A stretch of 64,000 nucleotides of DNA from Pseudomonas lactis (GCF_001439845.1 NZ_JYLO01000009.1:62001-126000); one strand, 5' to 3'. Positions 46,491-57,352 are shown, counted from the first letter of the stretch. Translations and numbers: made by a program. Notes: generated by a model from the sequence alone, not told the origin.

Positions 46491-47918
46491 ATGGACATGC
46501 ATTTCGACGTCATTGTTATCGGTGCCGGCCCTGGCGGATACATCGCGGCCATTCGCGCTGCCCAATTAGGCATGAAGGTCGCTTGTGTAGATGCCTGGAA
46601 GAACAAGGACGGAAAGCCAGCACCTGGCGGTACCTGCAACAACATCGGTTGTATCCCTTCGAAAGCGCTACTGCAGTCGTCAGAGAACTTTGAACAAGCC
46701 AAGCACCACTTTGGCACGCACGGCATCTCCACGGGTGATCTGCGCATGGATGTGACCACGATGCTGGAACGTAAGAATCAGGTGGTGAAGTCCAGCAACG
46801 AAGGCATCCTTTATCTGTTCCGCAAAAACAAGGTCCAGTTCTTCAACGGCCTGGCGTCTTTCACCAGGACTGTCGATGGTGGCTTCGAGGTGAGCGTCGC
46901 CGCCGATGAGGCTGTTACCTTGGTGGGCAAGCAGATCATCGTTGCCACAGGCTCCAACGTGCGGCCGCTCCCCAACCTACCGTTCGATGAGCGGGTCGTG
47001 CTCTCCAACGACGGCGCGCTGAACATCGCGGCCGTGCCCAATCGGTTGACCGTCATCGGTGCCGGCGTGATCGGCCTGGAGCTGGGCTCCGTTTGGCGCC
47101 GCCTGGGGGCGGATGTCACGATCCTCGAAGGCTTGCCCAGCTTCCTGCCAATCGTCGACCAAGCCATCGCCAAGGAGGCGAAGAAGGCGTTCGACAAGCA
47201 AGCCCTGAAGATCGAACTAGGTGCGAAGGTTCGCGAAGTCAATGCAACCGAGGCCGGCGTGACTATTCACTACACCGACAGCCAGGGCCAGACGCAGTCC
47301 TTGCAGGCAGACAAAGTGATCGTGGCTATCGGCCGTGTGCCCAACACCGAAGGCCTGAATCCGGCCGCCGTGGGACTCCAACTGGATGAGCGCGGCGCCG
47401 TGGTGGTGGACGATGCATGCCGCACCAGTGTGCCCGGCATCTGGGCCATCGGTGACGTGGTGCGTGGCCCGATGTTGGCGCACAAGGCGGAAGAGGAAGG
47501 TGTCGCAGTGGCCGAGCGCATTGCCGGCCAGCACGGTCACGTCGATTTCAACACGATCCCCAACGTCATCTACACCAGCCCGGAGATTGCCTGGGTAGGC
47601 CGCACCGAGCAGCAGCTCAAAGAGCAGGGCACCGCCTATCGAATCGGTTCCTTCCCGTTCATGGCCAATGGCCGCGCGCGTGCACTGGGCGACACGACGG
47701 GCCTCGTCAAGGTGATCGCCGATTCTGCCACGGACGAGATACTCGGCGTGCATGTAGTCGGCCCGCAGGCCAGCGAACTGGTGGCCGAGGCCGTGATCGC
47801 CATGGCGTTCAAGGCCAGCAGCGAAGACATCGCCCGCATCTGCTTTGCCCATCCGACCCTCTCCGAGACGTTCAAAGAGGCCTCGCTGGCAGTGGACAAG
47901 CGCGCGCTCAACTTCTGA
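46491..47918 (+). CDS. lpdA: Dihydrolipoyl dehydrogenase (E3)
   Basis: The 475-residue flavoprotein has the FAD site VIGAGPGGYIAAIRAAQLG (9-27), redox disulfide in GGTCNNIGCIPSK, NAD motif VIGAGVIGLELGSV and the catalytic C-terminal dyad in FAHPTLSE. It re-oxidises dihydrolipoyl groups of 2-oxoacid dehydrogenases. All active residues are present, so unlike the gene at 22491 this is a true E3. Its place in a metal cluster is odd; E3 lipoamide is a target of arsenite, Cd and Hg, so an extra copy could give tolerance. Confidence 0.9.
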   Translation: MDMHFDVIVIGAGPGGYIAAIRAAQLGMKVACVDAWKNKDGKPAPGGTCNNIGCIPSKALLQSSENFEQAKHHFGTHGISTGDLRMDVTTMLERKNQVVKSSNEGILYLFRKNKVQFFNGLASFTRTVDGGFEVSVAADEAVTLVGKQIIVATGSNVRPLPNLPFDERVVLSNDGALNIAAVPNRLTVIGAGVIGLELGSVWRRLGADVTILEGLPSFLPIVDQAIAKEAKKAFDKQALKIELGAKVREVNATEAGVTIHYTDSQGQTQSLQADKVIVAIGRVPNTEGLNPAAVGLQLDERGAVVVDDACRTSVPGIWAIGDVVRGPMLAHKAEEEGVAVAERIAGQHGHVDFNTIPNVIYTSPEIAWVGRTEQQLKEQGTAYRIGSFPFMANGRARALGDTTGLVKVIADSATDEILGVHVVGPQASELVAEAVIAMAFKASSEDIARICFAHPTLSETFKEASLAVDKRALNF

Positions 47919-48027
47919 TTGATCGGAAGCGGCATCCAAACCGCCTCACCGAACGCAGCTGCGGGCGGTGGGGCGCATATCGCCATGGAACGTAGGCCAC
48001 GCTGCAACGGCATGCTATGCCCAACAG

Positions 48028-48384
48028 TTACTCGTCGTTGTGGTCTTCCGCGATGTGGGTGGCCATATCCAGCAGCACCTGGTTCACGTGCTTGTCCGCC
48101 ACCTCATAGAAGATCTGTTTGGCCTGGCGCACGCCCTTGACCAGGCGAGCACCGCGCAGCAGCCGCAGGTGGTGGCTCACCAGCGACTGCGAGAGTTCGA
48201 GGGTTTCAGCGATATCCCCGACCGAGGATGAGCCCTTCATGCAGCACAGCATGATTCTCAGCCGGGACGGGTCACCCAGGAGGCGGAATGTCTCAGCCAA
48301 GATGGTCACGTCATTCTGTGACAGCGATTCCAAATTGGCGCTGGGATCCTTCGGTGGGGTACTGAATGGCTTACTTGTATTCAT
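48028..48384 (-). CDS. ArsR/SmtB-family metal sensor repressor (second copy)
   Basis: The 118-residue repressor is close to the protein at 36310 (LAETFRLLGDPSRLRIMLCCMKG, then LSQSLVSHHLRLLRGARLVKG). The alpha5 ligand set D-x-H-x10-H-x2-E (ADKH...ATHIAE) is the same. An extra Cys pair (LCCMKG) in helix 2 or 3 could make a second site. ATG 48384 was chosen for length; an upstream start at 48438 is possible. It converges with lpdA and is divergent from copA. Confidence 0.87.
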   Translation of the reverse strand: MNTSKPFSTPPKDPSANLESLSQNDVTILAETFRLLGDPSRLRIMLCCMKGSSSVGDIAETLELSQSLVSHHLRLLRGARLVKGVRQAKQIFYEVADKHVNQVLLDMATHIAEDHNDE

Positions 48385-48552
48385 TTTTAAAATATTTCCT
48401 AACCTCGAATGGCTGTTTTCGCCCTTCAGAATTAACAAGGCAGCAGCCGCTTAGGCGCGCGCAGCAAAGAACCAGTGCGAGCCTGGCAGGCAAGGCCTCC
48501 GCTCCCCGTGCACCGGGTCATTTCTGAAACCTGACAGCATCCGAAAAAGCGC

Positions 48553-48583
48553 TTGACCTTCCCACGATGGTAAACCCTAAGCT
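48553..48583 (+). promoter_or_regulatory. CueR-type promoter of copA
   Basis: TTGACC (48553-48558), a 19-bp spacer starting TTCCCACGATGG and TAAGCT (48578-48583) make a MerR-family promoter. Transcription would start near 48590, which argues against the ATG at 48590 and for the one at 48620. Confidence 0.82.
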
Positions 48584-48619
48584 CCCTCCATGTCGAATTT
48601 CAACTATGGGAAGCACACC

Positions 48620-51115
<2,496 letters not shown>

Positions 51116-51130
51116 GAAAGGAGGAACACC

Positions 51131-51610
51131 ATGAACATCGGTGAAGCATCCAAGGCCTCGAAGGTCTCGGCCAAAATGATCCGCTACTACGAGCAAATCG
51201 GTCTGATCCCTCCGGCTGACCGCACCGATTCGGGCTACCGCGCCTATACCCAGGACGACGTTCACCGGTTGCATTTCATCCGGCGTTCGCGCGACCTCGG
51301 CTTCTCGGTAGCCGAGATCACGGACTTGCTGGGACTGTGGAATGACAAGTCGCGCCAGAGTGCTGATGTAAAGCGTCTGGCCCAGCAACACATCGACGAG
51401 TTGGACCGGCGCATCGAGAGCATGCTGGAGATGGCCGCGACGCTCAAGGCGCTGATCCGGTGTTGCGCCGGCGACGAACGGCCCGACTGCCCGATCCTGC
51501 ACACGCTGGAGCAGCCCGATACCAGTGACAACAAGCCCGAAGCGCGCACTGGCGCAGTGCCGCGCCGCGCGCGAGCCAACGCAGCAGGAAAAAAGCCGCG
51601 TGCGCACTGA
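51131..51610 (+). CDS. cueR: CueR-type copper-responsive MerR regulator
   Basis: The 159-residue activator has the MerR winged helix (MNIGEASKASKVSAKMIRYYEQIGLI), dimer helix and the metal loop CAGDERPDCPIL, whose C-x7-C spacing matches Cu(I) sensing CueR. It has an extra basic tail of about 25 residues. GGAGG precedes its ATG, 15 bases after copA. It should activate promoters at 48553, 53246 and 18385. Confidence 0.9.
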   Translation: MNIGEASKASKVSAKMIRYYEQIGLIPPADRTDSGYRAYTQDDVHRLHFIRRSRDLGFSVAEITDLLGLWNDKSRQSADVKRLAQQHIDELDRRIESMLEMAATLKALIRCCAGDERPDCPILHTLEQPDTSDNKPEARTGAVPRRARANAAGKKPRAH

Positions 51611-51625
51611 GCAGCCAGGAGAGAT

Positions 51626-51964
51626 ATGCCCAAAATCACAGTCTTGCCCCATCCTGAACTGGCTCCCGAGGGAGCCGAACTGAACGTGCCAGCAGGCACT
51701 TCGATCTGCGAGGCCCTGCTGGACAACGGCATCGAGATCGAGCATGCCTGCGACATGAGCTGTGCCTGCACGACCTGTCACTGCATCGTGCGCAAGGGGT
51801 TTAATTCTCTAAACGAAGTCGAGGAGTGCGAGGATGATCTGCTCGACCGGGCCTGGGGACTGGAGGCGCAGTCGCGGCTGAGCTGCCAGGCCATCGTTGC
51901 GACCGAAGACCTGACCGTCGAGATCCCCAAGTACACGATCAACCATGCCAAGGAGAACCACTAG
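51626..51964 (+). CDS. fdx: ISC-type [2Fe-2S] ferredoxin
   Basis: The 112-residue protein has the adrenodoxin-like cluster motif C-x5-C-x2-C (HACDMSCACTTC) and the distant fourth Cys in RLSCQAI, as in IscFdx of iron-sulfur assembly. It lies 15 bases after cueR, so is probably copper-induced. Copper attacks exposed iron-sulfur clusters, so a spare assembly ferredoxin may help repair. The housekeeping isc genes are absent here. Confidence 0.88.
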   Translation: MPKITVLPHPELAPEGAELNVPAGTSICEALLDNGIEIEHACDMSCACTTCHCIVRKGFNSLNEVEECEDDLLDRAWGLEAQSRLSCQAIVATEDLTVEIPKYTINHAKENH

Positions 51965-52187
51965 GAGCCTGCGTGCTGCCTCAGGCGCACCGGCCTGCGG
52001 CAGGGTTGCTCTGGCAGATGGAGGACTGACGGCATTGCAGCCAGATAACCAACCCGTGGGCCAGACCAACCCGCGAGCCAGGTGTCTACACTCCCTTTGC
52101 ACGGTCGTCGGTTAGGCTGGAAAGGTCATCAACGTCCTTAAATCCGTGACGGCCGGCCCATGGAAAGTCACACAGGAGAAGTCCTGC
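51965..52187. other. Intergenic region before the glutaredoxin-MauE gene
   Basis: No gene or clear promoter is seen in these 220 bases. AGGAGA lies just before ATG 52188. It may be the end of the copA operon, but no terminator hairpin with a T run is visible. Confidence 0.35.
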
Positions 52188-52946
52188 ATGTCTGCGCCCA
52201 AGCTAGCCACGCTCTACCGAATGGTCATGCCCGGCCATACCTGCCCCTACGGGCTGAAGTCGCTCGATCTGCTCAAACGCAAGGGCTACGAGGTCGAGGA
52301 CAAACACTTGGCGAGCCGCGAGCAGACGGATGCGTTCAAGAAGGAGCATGGCGTCGAGACCACGCCCCAGGTCTTCATAAACGGGCGGCGCGTGGGCGGC
52401 TACGACGACCTACGCAAATTCTTCGGCATGTCCGTGAAGGACAAGAACGCCGTGACCTACACCCCTGTGATCGCGCTGTTCGCCATGGCGGCCGCGATGG
52501 CGCTGGCGGCGAGCTGGGCGGCCTTCGGCCAGCTCTGGAGCATTCAGGCGGCAGAGTGGCTCGTGGCCTTTGCCATGTGTCTCCTGGCGCTGCAGAAGCT
52601 CAAGGACGTGGACGGCTTCGCGACGATGTTCCTCAACTACGACCTGCTGGCCAAGCGCTGGGTTCGGTATGCCTATTTCTACCCGTTCGCGGAGGCCATC
52701 GCAGGCGTCCTGATGGTCGCGGGCGTGGGGATGTGGGTGTCGATTCCGTTGGCGCTGTTCATCGGGACCGTCGGGGCCGTGTCGGTTTTCAAGGCGGTCT
52801 ATGTCGATCGCCGGGAACTCAAGTGCGCCTGCGTGGGCGGGGACAGCAACGTGCCGCTGGACTTCGTGTCCCTGACCGAGAACCTGATGATGGTGGCGAT
52901 GGCCCTGTGGATGTGGGCCAAGGTCGCCTACCTTGGGATGCACTGA
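52188..52946 (+). CDS. Glutaredoxin-MauE/DoxX-like membrane fusion protein
   Basis: The 252-residue product joins an N-terminal glutaredoxin domain (1-85; TCPYG at 18-22, VETTPQVFINGRRVGGYDDL) to four membrane segments (about 92-112, 122-142, 165-190 and 190-212) and a C-terminal CACVGG pair near the membrane. Only one Cys (C19) is in the Grx site, making it monothiol. MauE-type proteins pass electrons to periplasmic disulfides. It is next to copper genes and could reduce periplasmic thiols under copper. Confidence 0.8.
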   Translation: MSAPKLATLYRMVMPGHTCPYGLKSLDLLKRKGYEVEDKHLASREQTDAFKKEHGVETTPQVFINGRRVGGYDDLRKFFGMSVKDKNAVTYTPVIALFAMAAAMALAASWAAFGQLWSIQAAEWLVAFAMCLLALQKLKDVDGFATMFLNYDLLAKRWVRYAYFYPFAEAIAGVLMVAGVGMWVSIPLALFIGTVGAVSVFKAVYVDRRELKCACVGGDSNVPLDFVSLTENLMMVAMALWMWAKVAYLGMH

Positions 52947-53020
52947 GCGCCGCGCCAGATATGGCGCAGCGCACGTGCTCGCATCGGCCGTCCTGTGTGC
53001 ATGCCGGCCACGACGCGGTG

Positions 53021-53215
53021 TTACTGCGCGCGCGGCGGGAAGCCAGCTTCGCTCAGGGCCGCGGCGATCTGCTCTTGCGAGGCCGAGGTCTGGACCTCGA
53101 CACGGCGGGTCGGCGGGTCCGTAACGATCTTGGCGTTGGGGTCGATCGTTTGGATCGTTTTCGTCACAGTGCGGGCGCAGCCGCCGCAGGTCATGTCTTC
53201 GAGATGGAATTGCAT
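53021..53215 (-). CDS. copZ: CopZ-like copper chaperone (HMA domain)
   Basis: The 64-residue protein is a single heavy-metal-associated domain with the site DMTCGGC near residues 7-13 and the usual beta-alpha-beta-beta-alpha-beta order. It carries Cu(I) to CopA. A MerR-type promoter is directly upstream. It lies convergent to the glutaredoxin fusion gene with about 75 bases between. Confidence 0.9.
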   Translation of the reverse strand: MQFHLEDMTCGGCARTVTKTIQTIDPNAKIVTDPPTRRVEVQTSASQEQIAAALSEAGFPPRAQ

Positions 53216-53245
53216 GGAAAACTCCTTTCGGGTTGGGATGCTTAA

Positions 53246-53276
53246 AGTTTGATCCTTGCCACGGTTGGAAGGTCAA
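53246..53276 (-). promoter_or_regulatory. CueR-type promoter of copZ
   Basis: TTGACC (53271-53276, minus) is followed by the dyad CCTTCCA-N5-TGGCAAGG and an AT-rich -10 (CAAACT at 19-bp spacing or AAACTT at 20). The dyad is the best CueR box in the window. Confidence 0.75.
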
Positions 53277-53315
53277 GCGCTATTTGCATCCCCGCCACAC
53301 CAACCTGCCGAATGT

Positions 53316-53798
53316 TCATAGGGGCAAGGCCGTGGTGCTCTTCACGCGGTCCAGCACGAAGCTGGTCTTGCAGTCTTGCACGCTGGGGTGCTTGAGCAGC
53401 GTATCGAGCACGAAGCGGGAGTAGTGGGCCATATCTCTGACGACCACCCGCAACAGGTAGTCCATGTCGCCGGTCAGCGCGTGGCACTCCACCACCTCGG
53501 GCCAGTTCTGAACCGACGCGCGGAACACGTCCATGGGGTTGCGCTTGTGCGAATCAGAGTGCTTTTCGAGGCGCACGTTCAGGTAGGCCGTGAGGGTGAG
53601 GCCGATGCGTTCGGGGTGCACCAGGGCCACATAGCCGGCGATGACGCCAGCCTCTTCGAGGCGGCGCACCCGCCTCAGCGTGGCCGAGGACGACAGGCTT
53701 GCGTGTTCGGCCAGTTCGTCGAAGGTGGACCTTCCATTGCGTTGCAATGCATCAATAAGGCGTCTATCCGTACCATCAAGGACTATTTCTGTGCTCAT
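53316..53798 (-). CDS. Lrp/AsnC-family transcriptional regulator
   Basis: The 160-residue product has an N-terminal HTH (about 8-55; DRRLIDALQRNGRSTFDELAEHASLSSSATLRRVRRLEEAGVI) and an AsnC ligand domain (RAM; about 70-150) with GDMDYLLRVVV. ATG 53798 gives standard length. It is divergent from hppD, 131 bases apart, the usual setting of HpdR/HpdA-type regulators that act on the dioxygenase in response to tyrosine or hydroxyphenylpyruvate. Confidence 0.88.
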   Translation of the reverse strand: MSTEIVLDGTDRRLIDALQRNGRSTFDELAEHASLSSSATLRRVRRLEEAGVIAGYVALVHPERIGLTLTAYLNVRLEKHSDSHKRNPMDVFRASVQNWPEVVECHALTGDMDYLLRVVVRDMAHYSRFVLDTLLKHPSVQDCKTSFVLDRVKSTTALPL

Positions 53799-53929
53799 TT
53801 CTTTCACCACGCAGGAATCAGGCATCAAGAAGTCTATTTGCAATTGATTTTGCAGAAATGATGTGCGGGCTTTTTCTTACCATCTAGGGTGTCCAGATTT
53901 CCACCCCAAACCCAAGAGAGACACCCCTG

Positions 53930-55018
53930 ATGACCGACCTTTTTGACAACCCGATGGGCCTGTGCGGCTTTGAATTCGTCGAGTTCGCCTCGCCGACGCC
54001 CGGCGTGCTGGAGCCGCTGTTCGAGAAGCTCGGCTTCACCGAGGTGGCCCGGCATCGCTCCAAGGACGTATCGCTCTACCGCCAGGGCGACATCAACTTC
54101 ATCGTCAACCGCGAGCCTAAAAGCCAGGCGGCGTATTTCGCGGGCGAGCACGGCCCCAGCCCCTGCGGGCTGGCGTTCCGCGTCAAGGATTCGCACAAGG
54201 CCTACCACCGCGCGCTGGAGCTGGGCGCGCAGCCGATGGACATTCCCACTGGCCCGATGGAGTTGCGCCTACCGGCGATCAAGGGCATCGGCGGCGCGCC
54301 GCTGTACCTGATCGATCGCTTCGAGGACGGCAAGTCCATCTACGACATCGACTTCGAATTCCTACCCGGTGTGGATCGCCGTCCCAAAGGCCACGGCTTC
54401 TCGATCGTCGATCACCTCACACACAACGTCTATCGCGGCCGCATGACGTACTGGGCCGACTTCTACACGAAGTTCTTCAACTTCCAGGAGATCCGCTACT
54501 TCGACATCAACGGCGAGTACACCGGCCTGGCTTCCAAGGCGATGAGCGCGCCGGACGGCCTGATCCGCATCCCGCTGAACGAGGAAGCACGCCAGGGCGG
54601 CGGCCAGATTGAGGAATTCTTGATGCAGTTCAGCGGCGAGGGCATCCAGCACATCGCCCTGCTGTGCGACAACCTACTCGATGCGCTCGACCGCGTGCAG
54701 ATGGCCGGTATCCCGCTGCTGACCGCCCCCAACGACATCTATTACGCAAACTTGGAAAAGCGCCTGCCCGGCCATGGCCAGCCCGTGCCCGAGTTGCAGG
54801 CGCGCGGCATTCTGCTCGACGGCACGACCGAAGGCGGCCAGCCCCGCCTGCTGCTGCAGATATTCTCCGAGCCGCTGCTTGGCCCGGTGTTCTTCGAGTT
54901 CATCGAGCGCAAGGGCAACTACCGCGAGGGCTTCGGCGAAGGAAACTTCGGCGCCTTGTTCGAGTCGATGGAACGCGACCAGATCAACCGTGGCTCGTTG
55001 GAAATCAACCCGGCCTGA
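53930..55018 (+). CDS. hpd: 4-Hydroxyphenylpyruvate dioxygenase
   Basis: The 362-residue enzyme turns 4-hydroxyphenylpyruvate into homogentisate, the second step of tyrosine breakdown, using Fe(II). The iron ligands are seen as H162 (DHLTHN), H241 (QHIAL) and E323 (FFEFIERKG), in the two vicinal-oxygen-chelate domains. Length is normal. Its Lrp-type partner is divergent. No homogentisate dioxygenase is nearby, so product would be used by chromosomal genes or oxidise to pyomelanin. This is uncommon ICE cargo. Confidence 0.93.
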   Translation: MTDLFDNPMGLCGFEFVEFASPTPGVLEPLFEKLGFTEVARHRSKDVSLYRQGDINFIVNREPKSQAAYFAGEHGPSPCGLAFRVKDSHKAYHRALELGAQPMDIPTGPMELRLPAIKGIGGAPLYLIDRFEDGKSIYDIDFEFLPGVDRRPKGHGFSIVDHLTHNVYRGRMTYWADFYTKFFNFQEIRYFDINGEYTGLASKAMSAPDGLIRIPLNEEARQGGGQIEEFLMQFSGEGIQHIALLCDNLLDALDRVQMAGIPLLTAPNDIYYANLEKRLPGHGQPVPELQARGILLDGTTEGGQPRLLLQIFSEPLLGPVFFEFIERKGNYREGFGEGNFGALFESMERDQINRGSLEINPA

Positions 55019-55063
55019 TTTGGGCTTTTCCATGAAGGCAGAGCGCCTTCGGTCCTACATCTC

Positions 55064-55085
55064 GCGAGCCCCTCTGTGGGCTCGC
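55064..55085 (+). terminator. Hairpin after hpd (probable terminator)
   Basis: The stem GCGAGCCC/GGGCTCGC with a 6-base loop lies 46 bases after the hpd stop. No T run follows, so it is less certain than the radC terminator. Confidence 0.5.
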
Positions 55086-55185
55086 GCTACTTTGGCGTCA
55101 GTACGGCCTTAGCCGCTCAAGCATTGAGCGGGTTGGGTTCGGCGTCACGTTCCGAAACAGTTGCTACCACTCTTGACTTGAGTTA

Positions 55186-55212
55186 ATACATGAACATATG
55201 TATTCTTATTCA
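55186..55212. promoter_or_regulatory. Orphan ArsR-like dyad between hpd and LysR genes
   Basis: ATACAT-N6-ATGTAT (55186-55203) contains TGAACA, and TGAA at 55191 pairs with TTCA at 55209 over 14 bases, as in the czcC upstream site. No metal gene follows; the rest of the 55086-55338 gap holds only a 17-codon frame (55222-55275). It may be a remnant of a deleted metal gene. Confidence 0.45.
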
Positions 55213-55338
55213 GATACACCGATGGCCTTTTTCCTCGCCCTGAAGAGGGACCCAGCACTACCTCGCCCCCTCTAAGCGCACTTCGGCAGCAATGCGCCGT
55301 GGCCAACCCAATGACCAGGATTGCTGAAGGACGTGCCC

Positions 55339-56232
55339 ATGGAACTTCGTCATTTGCGCTGCTTCGTGGCTCTCGCCGAAGAGCTGCATTTCACCCGTGC
55401 TGCGGAGCGCTTGCACATCGAGCAGCCGCCGCTGTCCCGCACGATCAAGGAATTGGAAGACGAACTGGGGGTGCTGCTCTTTGACCGCGATCGGCGGGGA
55501 ACGCGGTTGACGCCAGCGGGTACCACCTTCCTTCAGGACATTCGCCGGCTGTTCACCAACCTGGAGCAGGCACGAGAAAACGTCAGGGCGATCGCCGCAG
55601 GCCTAAGAGGCAGCGTGCGCATCGCCATCTCCGATGGCGCCATCGACCCGCGGCTGTCTGCACTTCTTGCCCTGTGCCGCCAGGAGGAGCCGGAGATCGA
55701 AATACGGCTCTCCGAGGTCACCCTGGCGGAACAGTTGCGGGGGCTGCGATCCGGCGACTTCGCGATCGGTTTCGCACACACTGCGGACGTCGGCGACGGA
55801 CTGGTGACGGAGCCCATCTGGCAGGACCCGCTGGTGGTGACCTTGCCGATCCGGCACCCGTTGCTGGCCCACAAGGAAGTGTCGCTACGTGAACTCGTGA
55901 GTTACCCGCTGGTGATGTGCGATCCGCAGCTTTGCGAGGGCTACTGCCGCGAATTGACCCGGCTGCTACATCCCCTGGAGCGCGAGTCCACCATCGTTGA
56001 GCATGTCTCGTCGCTGGACATGATGCTCACGTTGGTCGGAGCTGGTTACGGCATCGGCTTCGCAACGGCGACCCGAATCGCGGTATGCCAACGTCCCGAC
56101 GTGGTGATCCGGCCGTTGGCGCTCGATTCGGCCGTCATCATCACCTACCTGCTTCGGCCCGAAGGCGGTAGCGGACTATCCGTTCCCGTAGAGCGCTTCA
56201 TCGAGCGTTTGCGTTCGCCAAAGAGCGATTAG
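55339..56232 (+). CDS. LysR-family transcriptional regulator
   Basis: The 297-residue product has the LysR HTH (1-60; MELRHLRCFVALAEELHFTRAAERLHIEQPPLSRTIKELE) and a two-lobe effector domain (about 90-290). ATG 55339 with AAGGA is used. Its effector part resembles the orphan protein at 56663 (shared RLSALLAL, GYGIG). ICEclc has a LysR activator TciR near its control genes; that this is its counterpart is an untested idea. Confidence 0.87.
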   Translation: MELRHLRCFVALAEELHFTRAAERLHIEQPPLSRTIKELEDELGVLLFDRDRRGTRLTPAGTTFLQDIRRLFTNLEQARENVRAIAAGLRGSVRIAISDGAIDPRLSALLALCRQEEPEIEIRLSEVTLAEQLRGLRSGDFAIGFAHTADVGDGLVTEPIWQDPLVVTLPIRHPLLAHKEVSLRELVSYPLVMCDPQLCEGYCRELTRLLHPLERESTIVEHVSSLDMMLTLVGAGYGIGFATATRIAVCQRPDVVIRPLALDSAVIITYLLRPEGGSGLSVPVERFIERLRSPKSD

Positions 56233-56258
56233 CTACGGCGCCTGCGCCACACCCGGCG

Positions 56259-56567
56259 TCACGCATCGCCCTGAAGGTAGAGGTTGCGCTCCGTGGCCGT
56301 CATCAGTTCGGCCGAGCTGATCTTGAGAGCCAGGGAAATTTTTAGAATGAGAGCGAGTGTCGGCATGTGCTCGCCGCGCTCAATCTTGCCCATGTGCGAA
56401 CGCGCGATCCCCGCCAAGCCCGCGAACTCATCCTGAGCAATCCCCTGATCCAGGCGAGCGGCTCGCACCGCTTGCCCGAACGCCAACGCCGGTGCGGACT
56501 CATAGGTGGTTACTCCGGCGGGCCGTCCAGGCCGAATAGTGCGCTTCTGCATTCGCAGAAGCGTCAT
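56259..56567 (-). CDS. Xre-family HTH regulator
   Basis: The 102-residue product has a Cro/CI helix-turn-helix (about 28-85; FGQAVRAARLDQGIAQDEFAGLAGIARSHMGKIERGEHMPTLALILKISLAL). It lies in the ICE control region beside the integrase. Start 56567 is used; ATG 56552 is an alternative. Two 9-bp perfect dyads lie at and just before the start, suggesting autorepression. No strong ribosome binding site is visible for either start. Confidence 0.82.
   Translation of the reverse strand: MTLLRMQKRTIRPGRPAGVTTYESAPALAFGQAVRAARLDQGIAQDEFAGLAGIARSHMGKIERGEHMPTLALILKISLALKISSAELMTATERNLYLQGDA
56542..56563. promoter_or_regulatory. Inverted repeat overlapping the xre start codon
   Basis: CGCTTCTGC-ATTC-GCAGAAGCG is a perfect 9-bp stem with a 4-base loop. 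It covers the alternate start and abuts the first ATG, so it could be an operator or a leader hairpin that hides the start. Confidence 0.6.
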
Positions 56568-56577
56568 GGAATCACTG

Positions 56578-56598
56578 ATCTTTAACCACGTTAAAGAT
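56578..56598. promoter_or_regulatory. Candidate Xre operator ATCTTTAAC-CAC-GTTAAAGAT
   Basis: A perfect 9-bp inverted repeat with a 3-base centre lies between the divergent xre and orphan LysR-effector genes, followed by a further partial half-site (ATCTCTTTAG). It is a typical size and place for a Cro/CI-type operator. Confidence 0.7.
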
Positions 56599-56662
56599 AT
56601 CTCTTTAGTATGATGTCGGTAGATCTTTTCGATCCCCTCCCGCCGCCTCTTTGGGGGTATCC

Positions 56663-57304
56663 ATGCATGACGTCATCAGTCCGCCCCCGAATTTCACACT
56701 CGCCATAGCGCCAGGTGTACCGTCTTCACGGCTGTCGGCGCTGCTTGCACTGCAGCGAGCGCAGGAGCCGGGCGTCGCGATGGCCGTGCGTGAAGTTTCG
56801 GATCAAGAGTTGATGACGGGCCTGCAGGAGGGCCGCTACGACGCGGGACTATCTCTTAGCGGTGCGGGGGATCACCTGACGAGTAGCCGGAGGCTATGGT
56901 GCGAAAGCATGGCCGTTGCGATACCACCGCGGTCCCGCTTAGTTAACCAGGCGAAGCTCACCATCTCAGATCTTCAGGATTATCCAATCTATCGCTGGCG
57001 GGTGGAGGCTTGCCCCTTGCTGGACGAGAGGTTGGCCTCCCTCATGCCAGTGGACCAAGAGAACATCCTGTCTGCAACTTCATTCGAGATGATGGCGCTG
57101 TGGGTCTCATCCGGCTACGGCATCGGCGTATGCGCGCAATCGCGCATCGAGCGTGCCCATCAATGGGGGATCGGCATGCGACCGCTCGCCGATGGCCCCT
57201 ACAATATCGTGACGTACCTCCAACGGCCCCACGCGCAAGCCGATTCTGCTGCCAAGCGGTTCGAGCGTAGAGCGCTACAGATTGCTGGGGAAGGTGCAAG
57301 GTGA
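56663..57304 (+). CDS. Orphan LysR effector-binding domain protein
   Basis: The 213-residue product is a LysR substrate-binding fold without a helix-turn-helix: FTLAIAPGVPSSRLSALLALQRAQEP at the start and the conserved VSSGYGIGV near residue 150. ATG 56663 is used; no DNA-binding region can be read upstream in any frame within the 95-base gap. It resembles the effector part of the LysR protein at 55339, so might form mixed oligomers or act as a ligand sponge. It is encoded beside the integrase. Confidence 0.78.
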   Translation: MHDVISPPPNFTLAIAPGVPSSRLSALLALQRAQEPGVAMAVREVSDQELMTGLQEGRYDAGLSLSGAGDHLTSSRRLWCESMAVAIPPRSRLVNQAKLTISDLQDYPIYRWRVEACPLLDERLASLMPVDQENILSATSFEMMALWVSSGYGIGVCAQSRIERAHQWGIGMRPLADGPYNIVTYLQRPHAQADSAAKRFERRALQIAGEGAR

Positions 57305-57352
57305 TGGGCCTACGGCCGGAAGCGTCATCCCGGCCATAGGCTGACCCGTGGA

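Noticed and set aside
46491-47918. Second mercuric reductase
   Set aside because: The C-terminal HPTLSE dyad and redox site identify lipoamide dehydrogenase.
55222-55275. 17-codon frame MAFFLALKRDPALPRPL
   Set aside because: No recognisable family; could be chance in the gap between hpd and the LysR gene.
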